A stretch of 33,961 nucleotides of DNA from an uncultured Clostridia bacterium. GTDB lineage: Bacteria; Bacillota; Clostridia; Christensenellales; UBA1242. Location of the stretch: contig CALWHN010000010.1 in assembly GCA_944380415.1 (NCBI GenBank), positions 1-33,961 on the forward strand. Direction: 5' to 3'. The notes under the pieces were generated by a model, which was not told the DNA's origin, did not search any database, and worked only from the letters and a program-made list of their open reading frames with translations. Positions 7,368 to 15,670 of this stretch are shown piece after piece. Position numbers and translations under genes: made by a program. Position 1 is the first letter of the stretch. Each line of letters opens with the position of its first letter.

Positions 7368-8150
7368 ATGAAAATTGCAATTGTAACTGGCGCATCATCT
7401 GGAATTGGAAGGGAATTTGCCAAACAAATAGACGGGCTTGGCTTTGATGAAATTTGGGGAATTGCGCTCGACAAGGAGGGGCTGGAGACTCTTTGTGAGG
7501 AAATGAAAACAAAGGTTGTTCCTCTTGCGCTGGATTTAACAAAGGAAGAAAGTTTTTTAGCCTATCAAAAAATGCTTGAAGAAAACAAGCCCGAAGTCAG
7601 CTTGCTAATCAACTGCAGCGGCTTTGGAAAGTTTGGGAGGTATGACGAAATTCCTCTTGAGCAATCGCTTAACATGATAGACCTAAACTGCAAGGGAACT
7701 GTTAGAATGACAGAACTAACACTTCCATACATTCCAAGGCTTGGAAGGATTGTTCAAATTGCCTCAATTTCAGCGTTTGCGCCAATTCCATATGTAAACG
7801 TCTATGCTGCAACCAAAGCATTTTTAAAAAGCTATTCCGTTTCTCTCGGCGAAGAGCTAATTCCAAGAAAAATTTCCGTAACTTGCGTTTGCCCATATTG
7901 GACAAAAACCCAATTCTTTAACCGCGCAAAATCAACTCAAAACGATGTTATAACCTACTATCAAGTTATGTATGACCCTAAAAAAGTCGTTAAATATGCT
8001 CTAAAATGCGCTAAAAAACGAAAAAGATTTTCTTTATATGGGATAACAACTAAATTTATGGCATTTTTAACTAGAATTATACCAACTGGCGTTTTTCTTT
8101 CTATTTGGCGCAAACAACAAAATTTTAAGAAAAAATATTGGAGAAAATAA
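7368..8150 (+). CDS. Short-chain dehydrogenase/reductase
   Basis: A 260-aa classical SDR: Rossmann motif TGASSGIG (about 7-14), NCSGFG in place of the usual NNAG, the catalytic Ser in IASISAF and YAATK (YxxxK active site). Start set at 7368 by AAGGGGG 7 nt upstream; the longer frame from 7272 would add 32 hydrophobic residues encoded by promoter-like AT-rich DNA. The C-terminus (FMAFLTRIIPTGVFLSIW then KKKYW) is hydrophobic then basic and may touch the membrane. Substrate cannot be told; similar SDRs act on lipids or sugars. Divergent from ackA, no partner gene. Confidence 0.88.
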   Translation: MKIAIVTGASSGIGREFAKQIDGLGFDEIWGIALDKEGLETLCEEMKTKVVPLALDLTKEESFLAYQKMLEENKPEVSLLINCSGFGKFGRYDEIPLEQSLNMIDLNCKGTVRMTELTLPYIPRLGRIVQIASISAFAPIPYVNVYAATKAFLKSYSVSLGEELIPRKISVTCVCPYWTKTQFFNRAKSTQNDVITYYQVMYDPKKVVKYALKCAKKRKRFSLYGITTKFMAFLTRIIPTGVFLSIWRKQQNFKKKYWRK

Positions 8151-8173
8151 AAAGTTGCATTAGCAACTTTTTT
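8148..8173. terminator. Bidirectional terminator between the SDR and GNAT genes
   Basis: AAAGTTGC (8151-8158), loop ATTA and GCAACTTT (8163-8170), flanked by A and T runs so it can work on both strands. Confidence 0.85.
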
Positions 8174-8178
8174 CTATT

Positions 8179-8793
8179 TTATAAAGCAAAATCTTCATTC
8201 TTTGTTTTTTTGTCTTCAGATTTTATTTCTACCTCACCAGTTTTTCTTTTTATATTTTTATGTTCTTTTTCTGGGCTCTTTTTTTTAACTTTTTCATTTA
8301 TATCAGCAATGTTTTTCAAAATTTCTGAAATTTCCCCAATCATACAATAATTATTTTCCCCATTTTTGCTTTTTATTGCTGATTTTTTCATTCCGATTTT
8401 TTCGTATAGTTTAATTGCTTTCTCATTTGTTGTCTCGACATCTAAAGTTAAAAATTTTATTGACTTGTCTTTTTTAACTAGCTGTTGCAAAGTTATTCCA
8501 ATTAAATTTGTTGCAATATTTCTTTTCCTATAGCTTTCTGCAACGCCCACATCAATTATATATATATCATCATTAAGATAATAGCCTTGATTGTATATAA
8601 TAAAACCAATAACAGAGTTTTCATAAAGAACAATATAACTTGTATAACTTTCACTTCGTAGAAAATACTTCATATCATTTTTATCAAATATTAAATCTAA
8701 ATAGCCTCCAGCAGATTGTTCTATTTCACAAATTTGTTTAAAATTTTCTTCTGAAAGACTATTATAATTTACTTTTTTTATTTTGAAATCCAT
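8179..8793 (-). CDS. GNAT family N-acetyltransferase with a charged C-terminal tail
   Basis: A 204-aa protein with the acetyl-CoA-binding motif A, VGVAESYRKRNIATNLI (about 82-98, fitting R/QxxGxA), followed by LTLDVETTNEKAIKLYEKIGM, typical of RimI-like GNATs. The last ~45 residues (VKKKSPEKEHKNIKRKTGEVEIKS...) are strongly charged and look disordered. The start at 8793 is exactly 6 nt after TATAAT; the upstream ATG at 8808 overlaps the -10 and would not be transcribed. No Shine-Dalgarno. The acetylated substrate is unknown; ribosomal or other protein N-termini are possible. Confidence 0.85.
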   Translation of the reverse strand: MDFKIKKVNYNSLSEENFKQICEIEQSAGGYLDLIFDKNDMKYFLRSESYTSYIVLYENSVIGFIIYNQGYYLNDDIYIIDVGVAESYRKRNIATNLIGITLQQLVKKDKSIKFLTLDVETTNEKAIKLYEKIGMKKSAIKSKNGENNYCMIGEISEILKNIADINEKVKKKSPEKEHKNIKRKTGEVEIKSEDKKTKNEDFAL

Positions 8794-8799
8794 GGCTAT

Positions 8800-8828
8800 A
8801 TTATACATGAATTTATTTAAACTTGCAA
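8800..8828 (-). promoter_or_regulatory. Leaderless promoter of the GNAT gene
   Basis: Minus strand TTGCAA (8823-8828), a 17-bp spacer, TATAAT (8800-8805), six bases, then ATG at 8793. Confidence 0.75.
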
Positions 8829-8830
8829 CA

Positions 8831-8864
8831 AAAAAAACCAGTCGTTCGGTTAACTGGTTTTTTT
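8831..8864 (-). terminator. Terminator of the str operon (after tuf)
   Basis: AAAAAAACCAGT (8831-8842) and ACTGGTTTTTTT (8853-8864) form a 12-bp stem around a 10-nt loop (cgttcggtta on the plus strand). On the minus strand the stem ends in a T run. Confidence 0.9.
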
Positions 8865-8868
8865 GTTT

Positions 8869-8890
8869 CCAAGCCGTTCGGTCTGCTTGG
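8869..8890 (-). other. Second hairpin between tuf and its terminator, with a near-identical loop
   Basis: CCAAGC (8869-8874) and GCTTGG (8885-8890) enclose a 10-nt loop, cgttcggtct. Eight of ten loop bases match the loop of the terminator hairpin at 8843-8852. It has no T run of its own and so is more likely a 3' UTR structure or processing site than a terminator. Confidence 0.6.
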
Positions 8891-8906
8891 GTTAGATTTT
8901 AAATAA

Positions 8907-10109
8907 TTATTTGATAATTTGTGCAACAACACCGCTTCCAACAGTTCTTCCGCCTTCACGGATAGCGAAGCGAAGACCTTGCTCGATAGCAATTGGTGAG
9001 ATCAATTTGATTGTCATGCTAACGTTGTCGCCAGGCATAACCATCTCAACTCCTTGTGGAAGTTCAATTGTTCCTGTAACGTCTGTTGTTCTGAAGTAGA
9101 ACTGAGGCCTATAACCATTGAAGAATGGTGTGTGGCGTCCGCCTTCTTCTTTCTTAAGGACGTAAACTTCTGCTGTAAACTCTGTGTGTGGGTGGATTGA
9201 ACCTGGTTTGCAGAGAACTTGTCCTCTTTCAATTTCTTGACGAGTGATACCACGAAGCAATACACCAATGTTATCTCCTGCTTGAGCTTCATCAAGAAGT
9301 TTTCTAAACATTTCAACGCCTGTAACAACAGTTTGTTTTTGTGCACCAAGGCCAACAATTTCAACTGTGTCACCAACTTTAACAACTCCTCTTTCTACTC
9401 TACCTGTTGCAACAGTTCCACGTCCTGTAATTGTAAAGACGTCTTCAACTGGCATCAAGAAAGGCTTGTCTGTTTCACGAACAGGGTCTGGAATGTAAGA
9501 GTCAATTGTGTCAAGAAGTTCTTGAATTGGCTTTAACCATTCGCTGTTGATGTCGTTTGCATCGCAAGCTTCGTTTGCTTTTAATGCAGAACCCTTAATG
9601 ATTGGAGTTGTGTCTCCTGGGAATCCATAAGCTGTTAAAAGATCACGAATTTCCATTTCAACAAGTTCCAAAAGTTCTGGATCGTCAACTTGGTCAACTT
9701 TGTTCATAAATACAACGATGTATGGAACGCCAACCTGACGAGCGAGCAAGATGTGCTCTCTTGTTTGAGGCATTGGGCCATCAGCTGCTGAAACAACCAA
9801 AATAGCTCCGTCCATTTGAGCAGCACCAGTGATCATGTTTTTAACATAGTCAGCGTGTCCTGGGCAGTCAACGTGTGCATAGTGGCGCTTTTTTGTTTTG
9901 TATTCAACGTGTGCAGTATTGATGGTAATACCTCTTGCTTTTTCTTCTGGTGCCTTATCAATTTCATCATATTTCATAGCATCAGCAAGACCAAGCATGT
10001 TGCTGTAACGGCAGATAGCAGCCGTAAGTGTGGTCTTTCCGTGGTCAACGTGGCCAATTGTTCCAATGTTAACGTGGGTTAAAGACCTGTCGAATTTTTC
10101 CTTTGCCAT
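8907..10109 (-). CDS. tuf: Elongation factor Tu
   Basis: A 400-aa translational GTPase that brings aminoacyl-tRNA to the ribosome. G1 GHVDHGKT (19-26), the effector region [14 protein letters not shown] (81-85) and NKVD (136-139) are present, followed by domains 2 and 3 ending in [12 protein letters not shown]. Length is typical. AAGGAG precedes the ATG. Last gene of the str operon, 86 nt after fusA; the gap is AT-rich and may hold a second promoter that I could not fix. Confidence 0.98.
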   Translation of the reverse strand: MAKEKFDRSLTHVNIGTIGHVDHGKTTLTAAICRYSNMLGLADAMKYDEIDKAPEEKARGITINTAHVEYKTKKRHYAHVDCPGHADYVKNMITGAAQMDGAILVVSAADGPMPQTREHILLARQVGVPYIVVFMNKVDQVDDPELLELVEMEIRDLLTAYGFPGDTTPIIKGSALKANEACDANDINSEWLKPIQELLDTIDSYIPDPVRETDKPFLMPVEDVFTITGRGTVATGRVERGVVKVGDTVEIVGLGAQKQTVVTGVEMFRKLLDEAQAGDNIGVLLRGITRQEIERGQVLCKPGSIHPHTEFTAEVYVLKKEEGGRHTPFFNGYRPQFYFRTTDVTGTIELPQGVEMVMPGDNVSMTIKLISPIAIEQGLRFAIREGGRTVGSGVVAQIIK

Positions 10110-10195
10110 TTTTAATTCTCCTTATTAATATTTTGTATTTTGTTAATACGATTGCATGTTAACATATTTAAAAAATTTTTGCAAACGATTTTAAC

Positions 10196-12268
10196 CTATT
10201 TTTTAGCTCTTTCACCAACAATTTTGTCGGTAATTGACTTTGGAACTTCCTGATATTTAAGAGGTTCCATAACGAAAGTTCCACGTCCTTGAGTTTGAGA
10301 GCGCAAATCTGTTGCATAACCAAACATCTCTGCAAGAGGAACTTCTGCGTTGATTCTTTGAACGCCTGGAATTGTGTCGTTCCCAAGAAGGATTCCGCGG
10401 CGGCTTGTAAGGTTTCCCATAACCGTTCCAAGATATTCATCTGGAACTTCAACAGTAACTTTCATAATTGGCTCAAGCAGAACTGGGCTTGCTTTTGTTG
10501 CGCCATCTTTAAATGCCATTGAAGCAGCAATTTTGAAGGCCATTTCTGAGGAGTCAACCTCGTGGAAAGAACCGTCATAAACAGTAACTCTGAAGTCAAC
10601 AGTTTCATATCCTGCCAAAACTCCGCACATTTTTGCCTCTTTAATTCCGTTGTTGATTGGTTGGATATATTCTTTTGGAATTGAACCGCCAACTGTTTTG
10701 TCAACGAATTCATATCCAGCGCCTCTTTCAAGCGGCTCCATCTCAATCAAGCAGTGACCATATTGTCCCTTACCACCAGACTGACGGATATATTTTCCCT
10801 CTGCCTTAACTGGCCTTGTAATAGTTTCGCGGTAAGAAACCTGTGGTTGACCAACATTTGCCTCAACTTTAAACTCACGAAGCAAACGGTCAACGATAAT
10901 TTCAAGGTGCAACTCACCCATTCCGGCAATAAGTGTTTGCCCTGTTTCATTGTTTGTTGAAACTCTGAATGAAGGATCTTCACGGGAAAGCTTTGCAAGC
11001 GCAAGCGCCATTTTTTCCTGCATATCCTTTGTTTTTGGCTCGATTGCAAGCTGAATAACCGGCTCTGGGAAATTCATGCTTTCAAGTTGAATTGGGTGTT
11101 TTTCATCGCAAAGCGTGTGGCCAGTTATTGTATCTTTAAGGCCAACAATTGCTGCGATATCTCCTGCTCCAACTTCTTGAATTTCTGTTCTGTTGTTTGC
11201 GTGCATTCTGATAAGTCTTCCAACTCTTTCAGTTTTTCCGGTAATTGAGTTGTAAACATATGACCCTGCCTTCAAAACACCGCTGTAAACACGGAAGAAA
11301 GTCAATCCGCCAACGAATGGGTCTGTTGCAATTTTAAATGCAAGCCCTGCAAAAGGTGCGTTAACGTCTGCTTCTCTGGTTTCTTCTTTTCCAGTTTCTG
11401 GGTTAATTCCCTTAATTGCCTCAATGTCAAGAGGCGATGGAAGATATTCAACCATTGCGTCCAAAAGATTTTGAACGCCCTTGTTTTTATAGGAAGAACC
11501 GCAGAGCATTGGCGTTACTTTCTTTGAAATTGTTGCCGCACGAATTGCTTTGTTTAGTTCTTGAATTGAAATTTCCTCGCCCTCGAAATATTTTTCCAAG
11601 AGCGCATCATCTGTTTCAACAATTGTTTCAATAAGTTGATTTCTTCTCTTCTCTGCCTCTTCTCTATATTCCTCTGGAATTTCAACCTCGTCAATTATCT
11701 TTCCAAGATCGTCTTCTGGAATATATGCTTTCATCTTCAAAAGGTCGATAACACCTTTAAATGTTTCAGCCATTCCAATTGGCATTTGAAGAGGAAGCGG
11801 CGTTGTGTGAAGCCTGTCTCTAACGCTGTCAACACACTTGTCGAAATATGCATCATCTCTATCCATTTTGTTAACATAGATGATAACTGGAACTTTACAT
11901 TCGTTTGCCTGTCTCCAAACGGTTTCTGTTTGAGGTTGAACCTTATCTCTAGCGCTCAAAACCAAAACAGCACCGTCCAAAACCTTTAACGAACGCAAAA
12001 CTTCAATTGTAAAGTCAACGTGGCCTGGGGTGTCGATGATGTTGATTTTATGACCATTCCATTGGCATGTTGTGCAGGCAGAAGTAATTGTAATTCCTCT
12101 TTCCTGTTCTTGAGCCATCCAGTCCATCGTTGCTTGGCCGTCGTGAACTTCACCAATTTTGTGGCTCTTTCCGGTGTAGAAAAGAATTCTTTCTGTTGTT
12201 GTTGTCTTACCGGCATCGATGTGTGCCATGATTCCAACGTTTCTGGTCAAACGTAAATCTTCAGCCAT
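10196..12268 (-). CDS. fusA: Elongation factor G
   Basis: A 690-aa ribosomal translocase GTPase. P-loop [12 protein letters not shown] (about 15-26), switch region [16 protein letters not shown], and NKMD. The C-terminal domains IV-V include [24 protein letters not shown] and [11 protein letters not shown]. Length is standard. AAAGGAG upstream supports the start. It follows the orphan 97-aa ORF in the str operon. Confidence 0.98.
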   Translation of the reverse strand: MAEDLRLTRNVGIMAHIDAGKTTTTERILFYTGKSHKIGEVHDGQATMDWMAQEQERGITITSACTTCQWNGHKINIIDTPGHVDFTIEVLRSLKVLDGAVLVLSARDKVQPQTETVWRQANECKVPVIIYVNKMDRDDAYFDKCVDSVRDRLHTTPLPLQMPIGMAETFKGVIDLLKMKAYIPEDDLGKIIDEVEIPEEYREEAEKRRNQLIETIVETDDALLEKYFEGEEISIQELNKAIRAATISKKVTPMLCGSSYKNKGVQNLLDAMVEYLPSPLDIEAIKGINPETGKEETREADVNAPFAGLAFKIATDPFVGGLTFFRVYSGVLKAGSYVYNSITGKTERVGRLIRMHANNRTEIQEVGAGDIAAIVGLKDTITGHTLCDEKHPIQLESMNFPEPVIQLAIEPKTKDMQEKMALALAKLSREDPSFRVSTNNETGQTLIAGMGELHLEIIVDRLLREFKVEANVGQPQVSYRETITRPVKAEGKYIRQSGGKGQYGHCLIEMEPLERGAGYEFVDKTVGGSIPKEYIQPINNGIKEAKMCGVLAGYETVDFRVTVYDGSFHEVDSSEMAFKIAASMAFKDGATKASPVLLEPIMKVTVEVPDEYLGTVMGNLTSRRGILLGNDTIPGVQRINAEVPLAEMFGYATDLRSQTQGRGTFVMEPLKYQEVPKSITDKIVGERAKK

Positions 12269-12292
12269 TTTTTTCTCCTTTATAATTAATTT

Positions 12293-12586
12293 TTAAAGTT
12301 CAATTTGCCTTTCGGCAGAATTTGTTAGCTGGGCTTTATAATCCCCAAATTTTTCAGACATAAACTGCCTGTAAATCTTTTGAACGCCTTTTTCTTCCTT
12401 TTTTGAAAAATCGTTCTGACCAAAGCAATTAAAATCTGAAAATGTAAACTCAAAAATCTTTCCAAAAGCTTCGTCAAACCTGACATAAACGCTTTCGTCA
12501 AGCTTTTCAAATTCATCAACTTTCAAATTTATATAATCTTTGCCAAAAGTTTCTAAGTCTGTTCTTCCCAATTTTTCAACAAACAT
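12293..12586 (-). CDS. Orphan 97-aa protein inside the str operon
   Basis: A small acidic protein (MFVEKLGRTDLETFGKDYIN...) rich in Phe, Asp, Glu and Lys. One Cys, no signal peptide, no membrane segment. The ATG at 12586 is chosen because GGAGG sits 8 nt before it; a longer call from GTG at 12601 would start inside the ribosome-binding site. It ends 24 nt before fusA. Most Bacillota have nothing between rpsG and fusA, so both the gene and the 375-nt repeat-bearing gap before it are insertions relative to the usual order. I do not recognise a family. It is expected to be highly transcribed. Confidence 0.65.
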   Translation of the reverse strand: MFVEKLGRTDLETFGKDYINLKVDEFEKLDESVYVRFDEAFGKIFEFTFSDFNCFGQNDFSKKEEKGVQKIYRQFMSEKFGDYKAQLTNSAERQIEL

Positions 12587-12628
12587 ACTTAAAACCTCCA
12601 CTTAATCTCCAAAGCTTGGAAATTCATC

Positions 12629-12713
12629 TTAAAAGTTTGAAAAACCAAATTTCTTAGGCTAACACTATTAAAAATTTCTCATCTGCCTAAAATCTTTGCC
12701 TCAAAACTTTTAA
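12629..12713. repeat. Large imperfect hairpin element in the rpsG-fusA gap
   Basis: TTAAAAGTTTGA (12629-12640) pairs with TCAAAACTTTTAA (12701-12713), and TTAGGC (12654-12659) with GCCTAA (12685-12690), making a long interrupted stem. It differs in sequence from the two repeats beside it. Confidence 0.55.
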
Positions 12714-12720
12714 AACTCCT

Positions 12721-12831
12721 GGAACTTTCTTAAATTGTGTTTAAACCTAGAATTTCAAAGCCAATGTTTGTTACTAACCCACAAAAGCTCAAAGCTCGAA
12801 GCGACGCAGTGTAAACCAATTTAAGGAGTCC
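12721..12831. repeat. Palindromic-end repeat, copy 1
   Basis: About 111 bp. The left end AACTTTCTTAAATTGTGTTTA is repeated exactly in copy 2 at 12843. The right end CGAAGCGACGCAGTG then TAAACCAATTTAAGGA matches copy 2 except for one base. The two ends are imperfect inverted repeats of each other (CTTAAATTG...CAATTTAAG). The core between differs completely from that of copy 2. No ORF. Confidence 0.75.
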
Positions 12832-12842
12832 TTAGATTTTAA

Positions 12843-12961
12843 AACTTTCTTAAATTGTGTTTAGACAAGGAGCACAGGGTTTTTTGGACTGAAGTGTATG
12901 AATAATACATGAGAGTTCAAAAAAACCGAAGCGACGCAGTATAAACCAATTTAAGGAAGTT
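12843..12961. repeat. Palindromic-end repeat, copy 2
   Basis: About 119 bp, ending at the rpsG stop codon. Same ends as copy 1. Its core forms its own stem: GGTTTTTTGGACT pairs with AGTTCAAAAAAACC around a region containing GTGTATG/CATGAG. Between the two copies and across the rest of the 375-nt gap (12587-12961) there is no other gene. Confidence 0.75.
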
Positions 12962-13435
12962 TTACCAGCGGTAGTGAGCAAAAGCTTTGTTAGCCTCAGC
13001 CATACGATGCATCTCTTCCTTCCTCTTAACAGCAGCGCCAGTGTTGTTGTATGCATCAATTAATTCGCCAGCAAGCCTTTCCTCCATTGTTCTTTCGCCG
13101 TTGCGCTTTCTTGCAAAAGTTACAATCCAACGAATTGCAAGTGTTTGGCGGCGTTCTGGCCTTATTTCCATTGGAACTTGGTATGTTGCACCGCCAACTC
13201 TTCTTCCCTTTGTTTCAAGAAGAGGTTTTGTGTTTTCAAGCGCTTGGTTGAAAGCGTCAAGCGGTTCAAGACCAAGTTTTTCTTTAACTCTGTCAAATGC
13301 GCCATAAACAATTGATTGCGCTAAGCCCTTCTTGCCGTCTAACATAACTTGGTTGATAAGTTTTGTTACAAGTTTGCTGTTATACATTGGGTCTGGAAGA
13401 ACATCTCTTTTGACAGCACTATTTCTTCTTGGCAT
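12962..13435 (-). CDS. rpsG: 30S ribosomal protein S7
   Basis: A 157-aa basic protein opening [16 protein letters not shown], with [22 protein letters not shown] and the C-terminal [21 protein letters not shown]. It is a 16S rRNA-binding assembly protein of the small-subunit head. AAAAGGAG precedes the ATG. Second gene of the str operon, 23 nt after rpsL. Confidence 0.98.
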   Translation of the reverse strand: MPRRNSAVKRDVLPDPMYNSKLVTKLINQVMLDGKKGLAQSIVYGAFDRVKEKLGLEPLDAFNQALENTKPLLETKGRRVGGATYQVPMEIRPERRQTLAIRWIVTFARKRNGERTMEERLAGELIDAYNNTGAAVKRKEEMHRMAEANKAFAHYRW

Positions 13436-13458
13436 ATTTTTCTCCTTTTAATTAATTT

Positions 13459-13830
13459 CTATTTTGGGCGTTTAGCGCCATATTTTGAGCGGCTTTGATT
13501 TCTTTTTGCAACGCCTGCCGCGTCAAGTGTTCCACGAACTATGTGATATCTAACACCTGGAAGGTCTTTAACTCTTCCCCCCCTAACCAAAACAACACTG
13601 TGTTCTTGAAGGTTGTGGCCAATTCCTGGAATATAGACCGTTGCTTCACTTTTGTTAGAAAGCCTTACCCTTGCAATTTTTCTTAGCGCAGAGTTAGGTT
13701 TCTTTGGCGAAGTTGTTTTAACCGAAAGGCAAACACCGCGCTTTTGAGGACATTCGTCTAGAAGCGGAGATTTGCTCTTGTCGTCAAAGCTCTTCCTTCC
13801 TTTCCTAACAAGTTGGTTAATTGTTGGCAT
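13459..13830 (-). CDS. rpsL: 30S ribosomal protein S12
   Basis: A 123-aa protein with [11 protein letters not shown] at the start, [17 protein letters not shown] (the Lys associated with streptomycin resistance is wild type), [13 protein letters not shown] and [15 protein letters not shown]. It contributes to the decoding centre. AAAAGGAG upstream. First gene of the str operon, behind a 208-nt structured leader. Confidence 0.98.
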   Translation of the reverse strand: MPTINQLVRKGRKSFDDKSKSPLLDECPQKRGVCLSVKTTSPKKPNSALRKIARVRLSNKSEATVYIPGIGHNLQEHSVVLVRGGRVKDLPGVRYHIVRGTLDAAGVAKRNQSRSKYGAKRPK

Positions 13831-14038
13831 AACACTCTCCTTTTAAGGGCAAAGCCCAAACTCGCCTTTTGGCAACAAAAATGGCTTGCAACCTTGCAAG
13901 CCAAATAACGTCAAAAAAATTACTTTTAGGATTTCAGATTTGAATTCAGTCCGAAGACTCAACCTTAAAACCCCAAAGTCTTTCGACTTCCCACGGATAA
14001 TTTCCGCAGTTCAACTTGCAAACTTTTGCCAAATTGCT
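13831..14038 (-). promoter_or_regulatory. Structured 5' leader of the str operon
   Basis: Predicted mRNA leader with several strong hairpins. In order of transcription they are CGGA/TCCG (13994-14006), AAGTC-GAAA-GACTT (13976-13989, GNRA tetraloop) and AGTC-TTCG-GACT (13948-13959, UUCG tetraloop). A 9-bp terminator-like stem at 13883-13902 follows, and then GGGC/GCCC just before the Shine-Dalgarno. The gap holds no gene. I cannot match it to a named ribosomal-protein leader family by eye. Confidence 0.6.
13878..13902 (-). terminator. Attenuator-like hairpin in the rpsL leader
   Basis: GGCTTGCAA (13883-13891) and TTGCAAGCC (13894-13902), a 9-bp stem; on the minus strand it is followed by ATTTTTG (13876-13882). 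The short T tract suggests partial termination. Confidence 0.5.
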
Positions 14039-14044
14039 GGCGCA

Positions 14045-14073
14045 ATTGTACCACAAAAATTCCAAGTTGTCAA
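14045..14073 (-). promoter_or_regulatory. Promoter of the str operon
   Basis: Minus strand TTGACA (14068-14073), a 17-bp spacer and TACAAT (14045-14050). Predicted start near 14038. Confidence 0.85.
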
Positions 14074-14086
14074 CAATTTTAAAAAA

Positions 14087-14953
14087 CTAATTAGTTGTAA
14101 CAAAATCAACTGTAAGCGTGTATGTTTGGCCATTATATTCACAGCTAACTTCCGCCGTGTGATAGCCAAGCGAAACAACCGTGTCGTCCGTTGCATCCTG
14201 GCCGTCCAACTTTAAAAGCTGAAAGGAGCGACCTCCACTATATATAGTTTCCGGAATGTTTTGATAATCTGGATCTGGATCTGTTTTATCCAAAACAAAG
14301 GTAAGCCTGCTATCAAAAAAGCTTGAACGAATCTCCCCAAAAGTTTCTGTTCCGGTAAGGCCAGTGAAATAATATGATCTAGCAGCCATATCAGAGGCAA
14401 AAAAGCCGCTCAAAGGTTGGTCCGTTTCCGAAGGAACATAGCCGTCCTCAAAAAACCAGCCAAAGTCGTTGTAATGGGCAACGTGCTCGTAAATTTGAAA
14501 CTCCTCCATGAGACGTTCAACCTGTTCATAAACCTCGTTCTCTCCGTCTTCTTCGCTCCATTCCTGTTCAGCTGAAATTACCCCATCAACTGCCATATAA
14601 CTGTAGACTGACGTCGGTTGAAAAAGGTAGGCAATTTCGCCCTTTGTGTAAGTTGCGCCCATGGTCATTCCCATTGTTTGCGAACCCTCGGTCATTTCCA
14701 TTTCATATTTCAGCGTTCCGTCATCAAAAAGTTTTAGATCTTGGCTCACTAGATCATCAGCCGTGCCGCCGCCGGGGACGAACTCCGACCAATAATATTT
14801 AACAACCTGAGGGCCGCCTTCATAGGAAAGCTTTCCGCTTAAATTAAAGCTTTCGTTTGGCAAGGCAAAGACAAAGGCAGAAAGCCCAAGCGTTAGAACA
14901 AGGGCAAAGACCAAAACAACCCAAAACAACATTACTTTTAATTTTGTTCCCAT
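14087..14953 (-). CDS. Secreted or membrane-anchored protein, unknown
   Basis: A 288-aa protein with a signal-like N-terminus (basic MGTKLK, hydrophobic 8-29, possible cleavage after FVFA at 30) and an acidic mature part. The last ~40 residues (DDTVVSLGYHTAEVSCEYNGQTYTLTVDF) resemble the edge of a bacterial Ig-like beta sandwich. No lipobox Cys. AAAAGGAG precedes the ATG. It lies upstream of the str operon promoter in the same direction and is separated by a weak AACTAATTAGTT palindrome containing its stop codon. No family recognised; an extracytoplasmic role is inferred. Confidence 0.6.
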   Translation of the reverse strand: MGTKLKVMLFWVVLVFALVLTLGLSAFVFALPNESFNLSGKLSYEGGPQVVKYYWSEFVPGGGTADDLVSQDLKLFDDGTLKYEMEMTEGSQTMGMTMGATYTKGEIAYLFQPTSVYSYMAVDGVISAEQEWSEEDGENEVYEQVERLMEEFQIYEHVAHYNDFGWFFEDGYVPSETDQPLSGFFASDMAARSYYFTGLTGTETFGEIRSSFFDSRLTFVLDKTDPDPDYQNIPETIYSGGRSFQLLKLDGQDATDDTVVSLGYHTAEVSCEYNGQTYTLTVDFVTTN

Positions 14954-15085
14954 ATTTTCTCCTTTTTATTTTTCTTTTTTAAAATATTTTTATCCCACAT
15001 GCTTTTCTATATCTTTATTCATGTTCTTTCTTTTCTGCATTTTTTACATGTTTTTTAAAAATTTTTTCTAAAAATATTAAAATAA

Positions 15086-15094
15086 TGGTATTAT
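15086..15094 (+). promoter_or_regulatory. Extended -10 leaderless promoter of rsmD
   Basis: TGG then TATTAT (15089-15094), six bases (taagcc) and ATG at 15101. No clear -35, as is usual for TGn extended -10 promoters. Confidence 0.65.
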
Positions 15095-15100
15095 TAAGCC

Positions 15101-15670
15101 ATGAGAGTTATTTCTGGAAAATTTAAGGGAAAAAACCTTAGTTTTGTTTCAAACGAAGAGCTGAGGCCAACGGCAAACATGGTTCGCCAGGCGCTTTTTA
15201 CAAAACTTCAATTTGAAATTTCTGGCAAAAGGTTTTTAGACCTCTTTGCGGGAAGCGGTGCAATTGGAATTGAGGCGCTCTCTCGCGGCGCTGGGCGGGT
15301 TGTTTTTGTTGACAAAAGCCCGCTTGCAATTAAGATTATAAAACAAAACATTTCTAACACTATTACGGGCAACCGTCAATTTGAGGTTGTTCATGCGGAT
15401 TTTAGGCGCGCGCTTGAAACGCTTTTAGAAGAATTTGATTTCATTTTTTTAGACCCGCCATATAAAAGCAACTTTTATTTAGAGGCGGCAAACCTAATTT
15501 TAAAAAACAACCTCCTTTCAAATGGTGGAATGCTCATATGTGAACATGAGGCAAAAAGCCCATTTGAAATTTCGGGTTTTAAAGTTATTTCAAGAAAAAA
15601 ATATGGAACAAAGATGCTTTCATATTTTATGAAAGAAGAGGATAGCCAACTCCCTCCAAATTCCGATTAA
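15101..15670 (+). CDS. rsmD: 16S rRNA (guanine966-N2)-methyltransferase RsmD
   Basis: A 189-aa SAM-dependent methyltransferase that modifies 16S rRNA. N-terminal RVISGKFKGK, LRPTANMVRQALF, SAM-binding DLFAGSGAIG (47-56) and catalytic DPPY (118-121). No Shine-Dalgarno; ATG 6 nt after the -10. In other Bacillota coaD usually follows; here the next gene is a convergent subtilase whose 3' end overlaps the last 44 nt of rsmD in antisense. Confidence 0.93.
   Translation: MRVISGKFKGKNLSFVSNEELRPTANMVRQALFTKLQFEISGKRFLDLFAGSGAIGIEALSRGAGRVVFVDKSPLAIKIIKQNISNTITGNRQFEVVHADFRRALETLLEEFDFIFLDPPYKSNFYLEAANLILKNNLLSNGGMLICEHEAKSPFEISGFKVISRKKYGTKMLSYFMKEEDSQLPPNSD

Noticed and set aside
10110-10195. Separate promoter for tuf
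   Set aside because: Several AT-rich hexamers (TTAACA, TATTAA, TTGCAA) can be paired, but none stands out with correct spacing. Not called.
12721-12961. CRISPR array
   Set aside because: Only two units, of 111 and 119 bp, with inverted-repeat ends; no short regular repeats or cas genes.
12850-13059. 69-aa minus-strand ORF over the repeat and rpsG end
   Set aside because: Out of frame with rpsG and made of repeat DNA; no start signals.
13886-14215. 109-aa plus-strand ORF across the rpsL leader
   Set aside because: No ribosome-binding site; it runs against the promoter and hairpins of the str leader and into the end of the 288-aa gene.
14954-15088. Sporulation sigma-factor promoter before the 288-aa gene
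   Set aside because: Partial matches to sigma-F/G motifs did not satisfy the -10 consensus when checked base by base.
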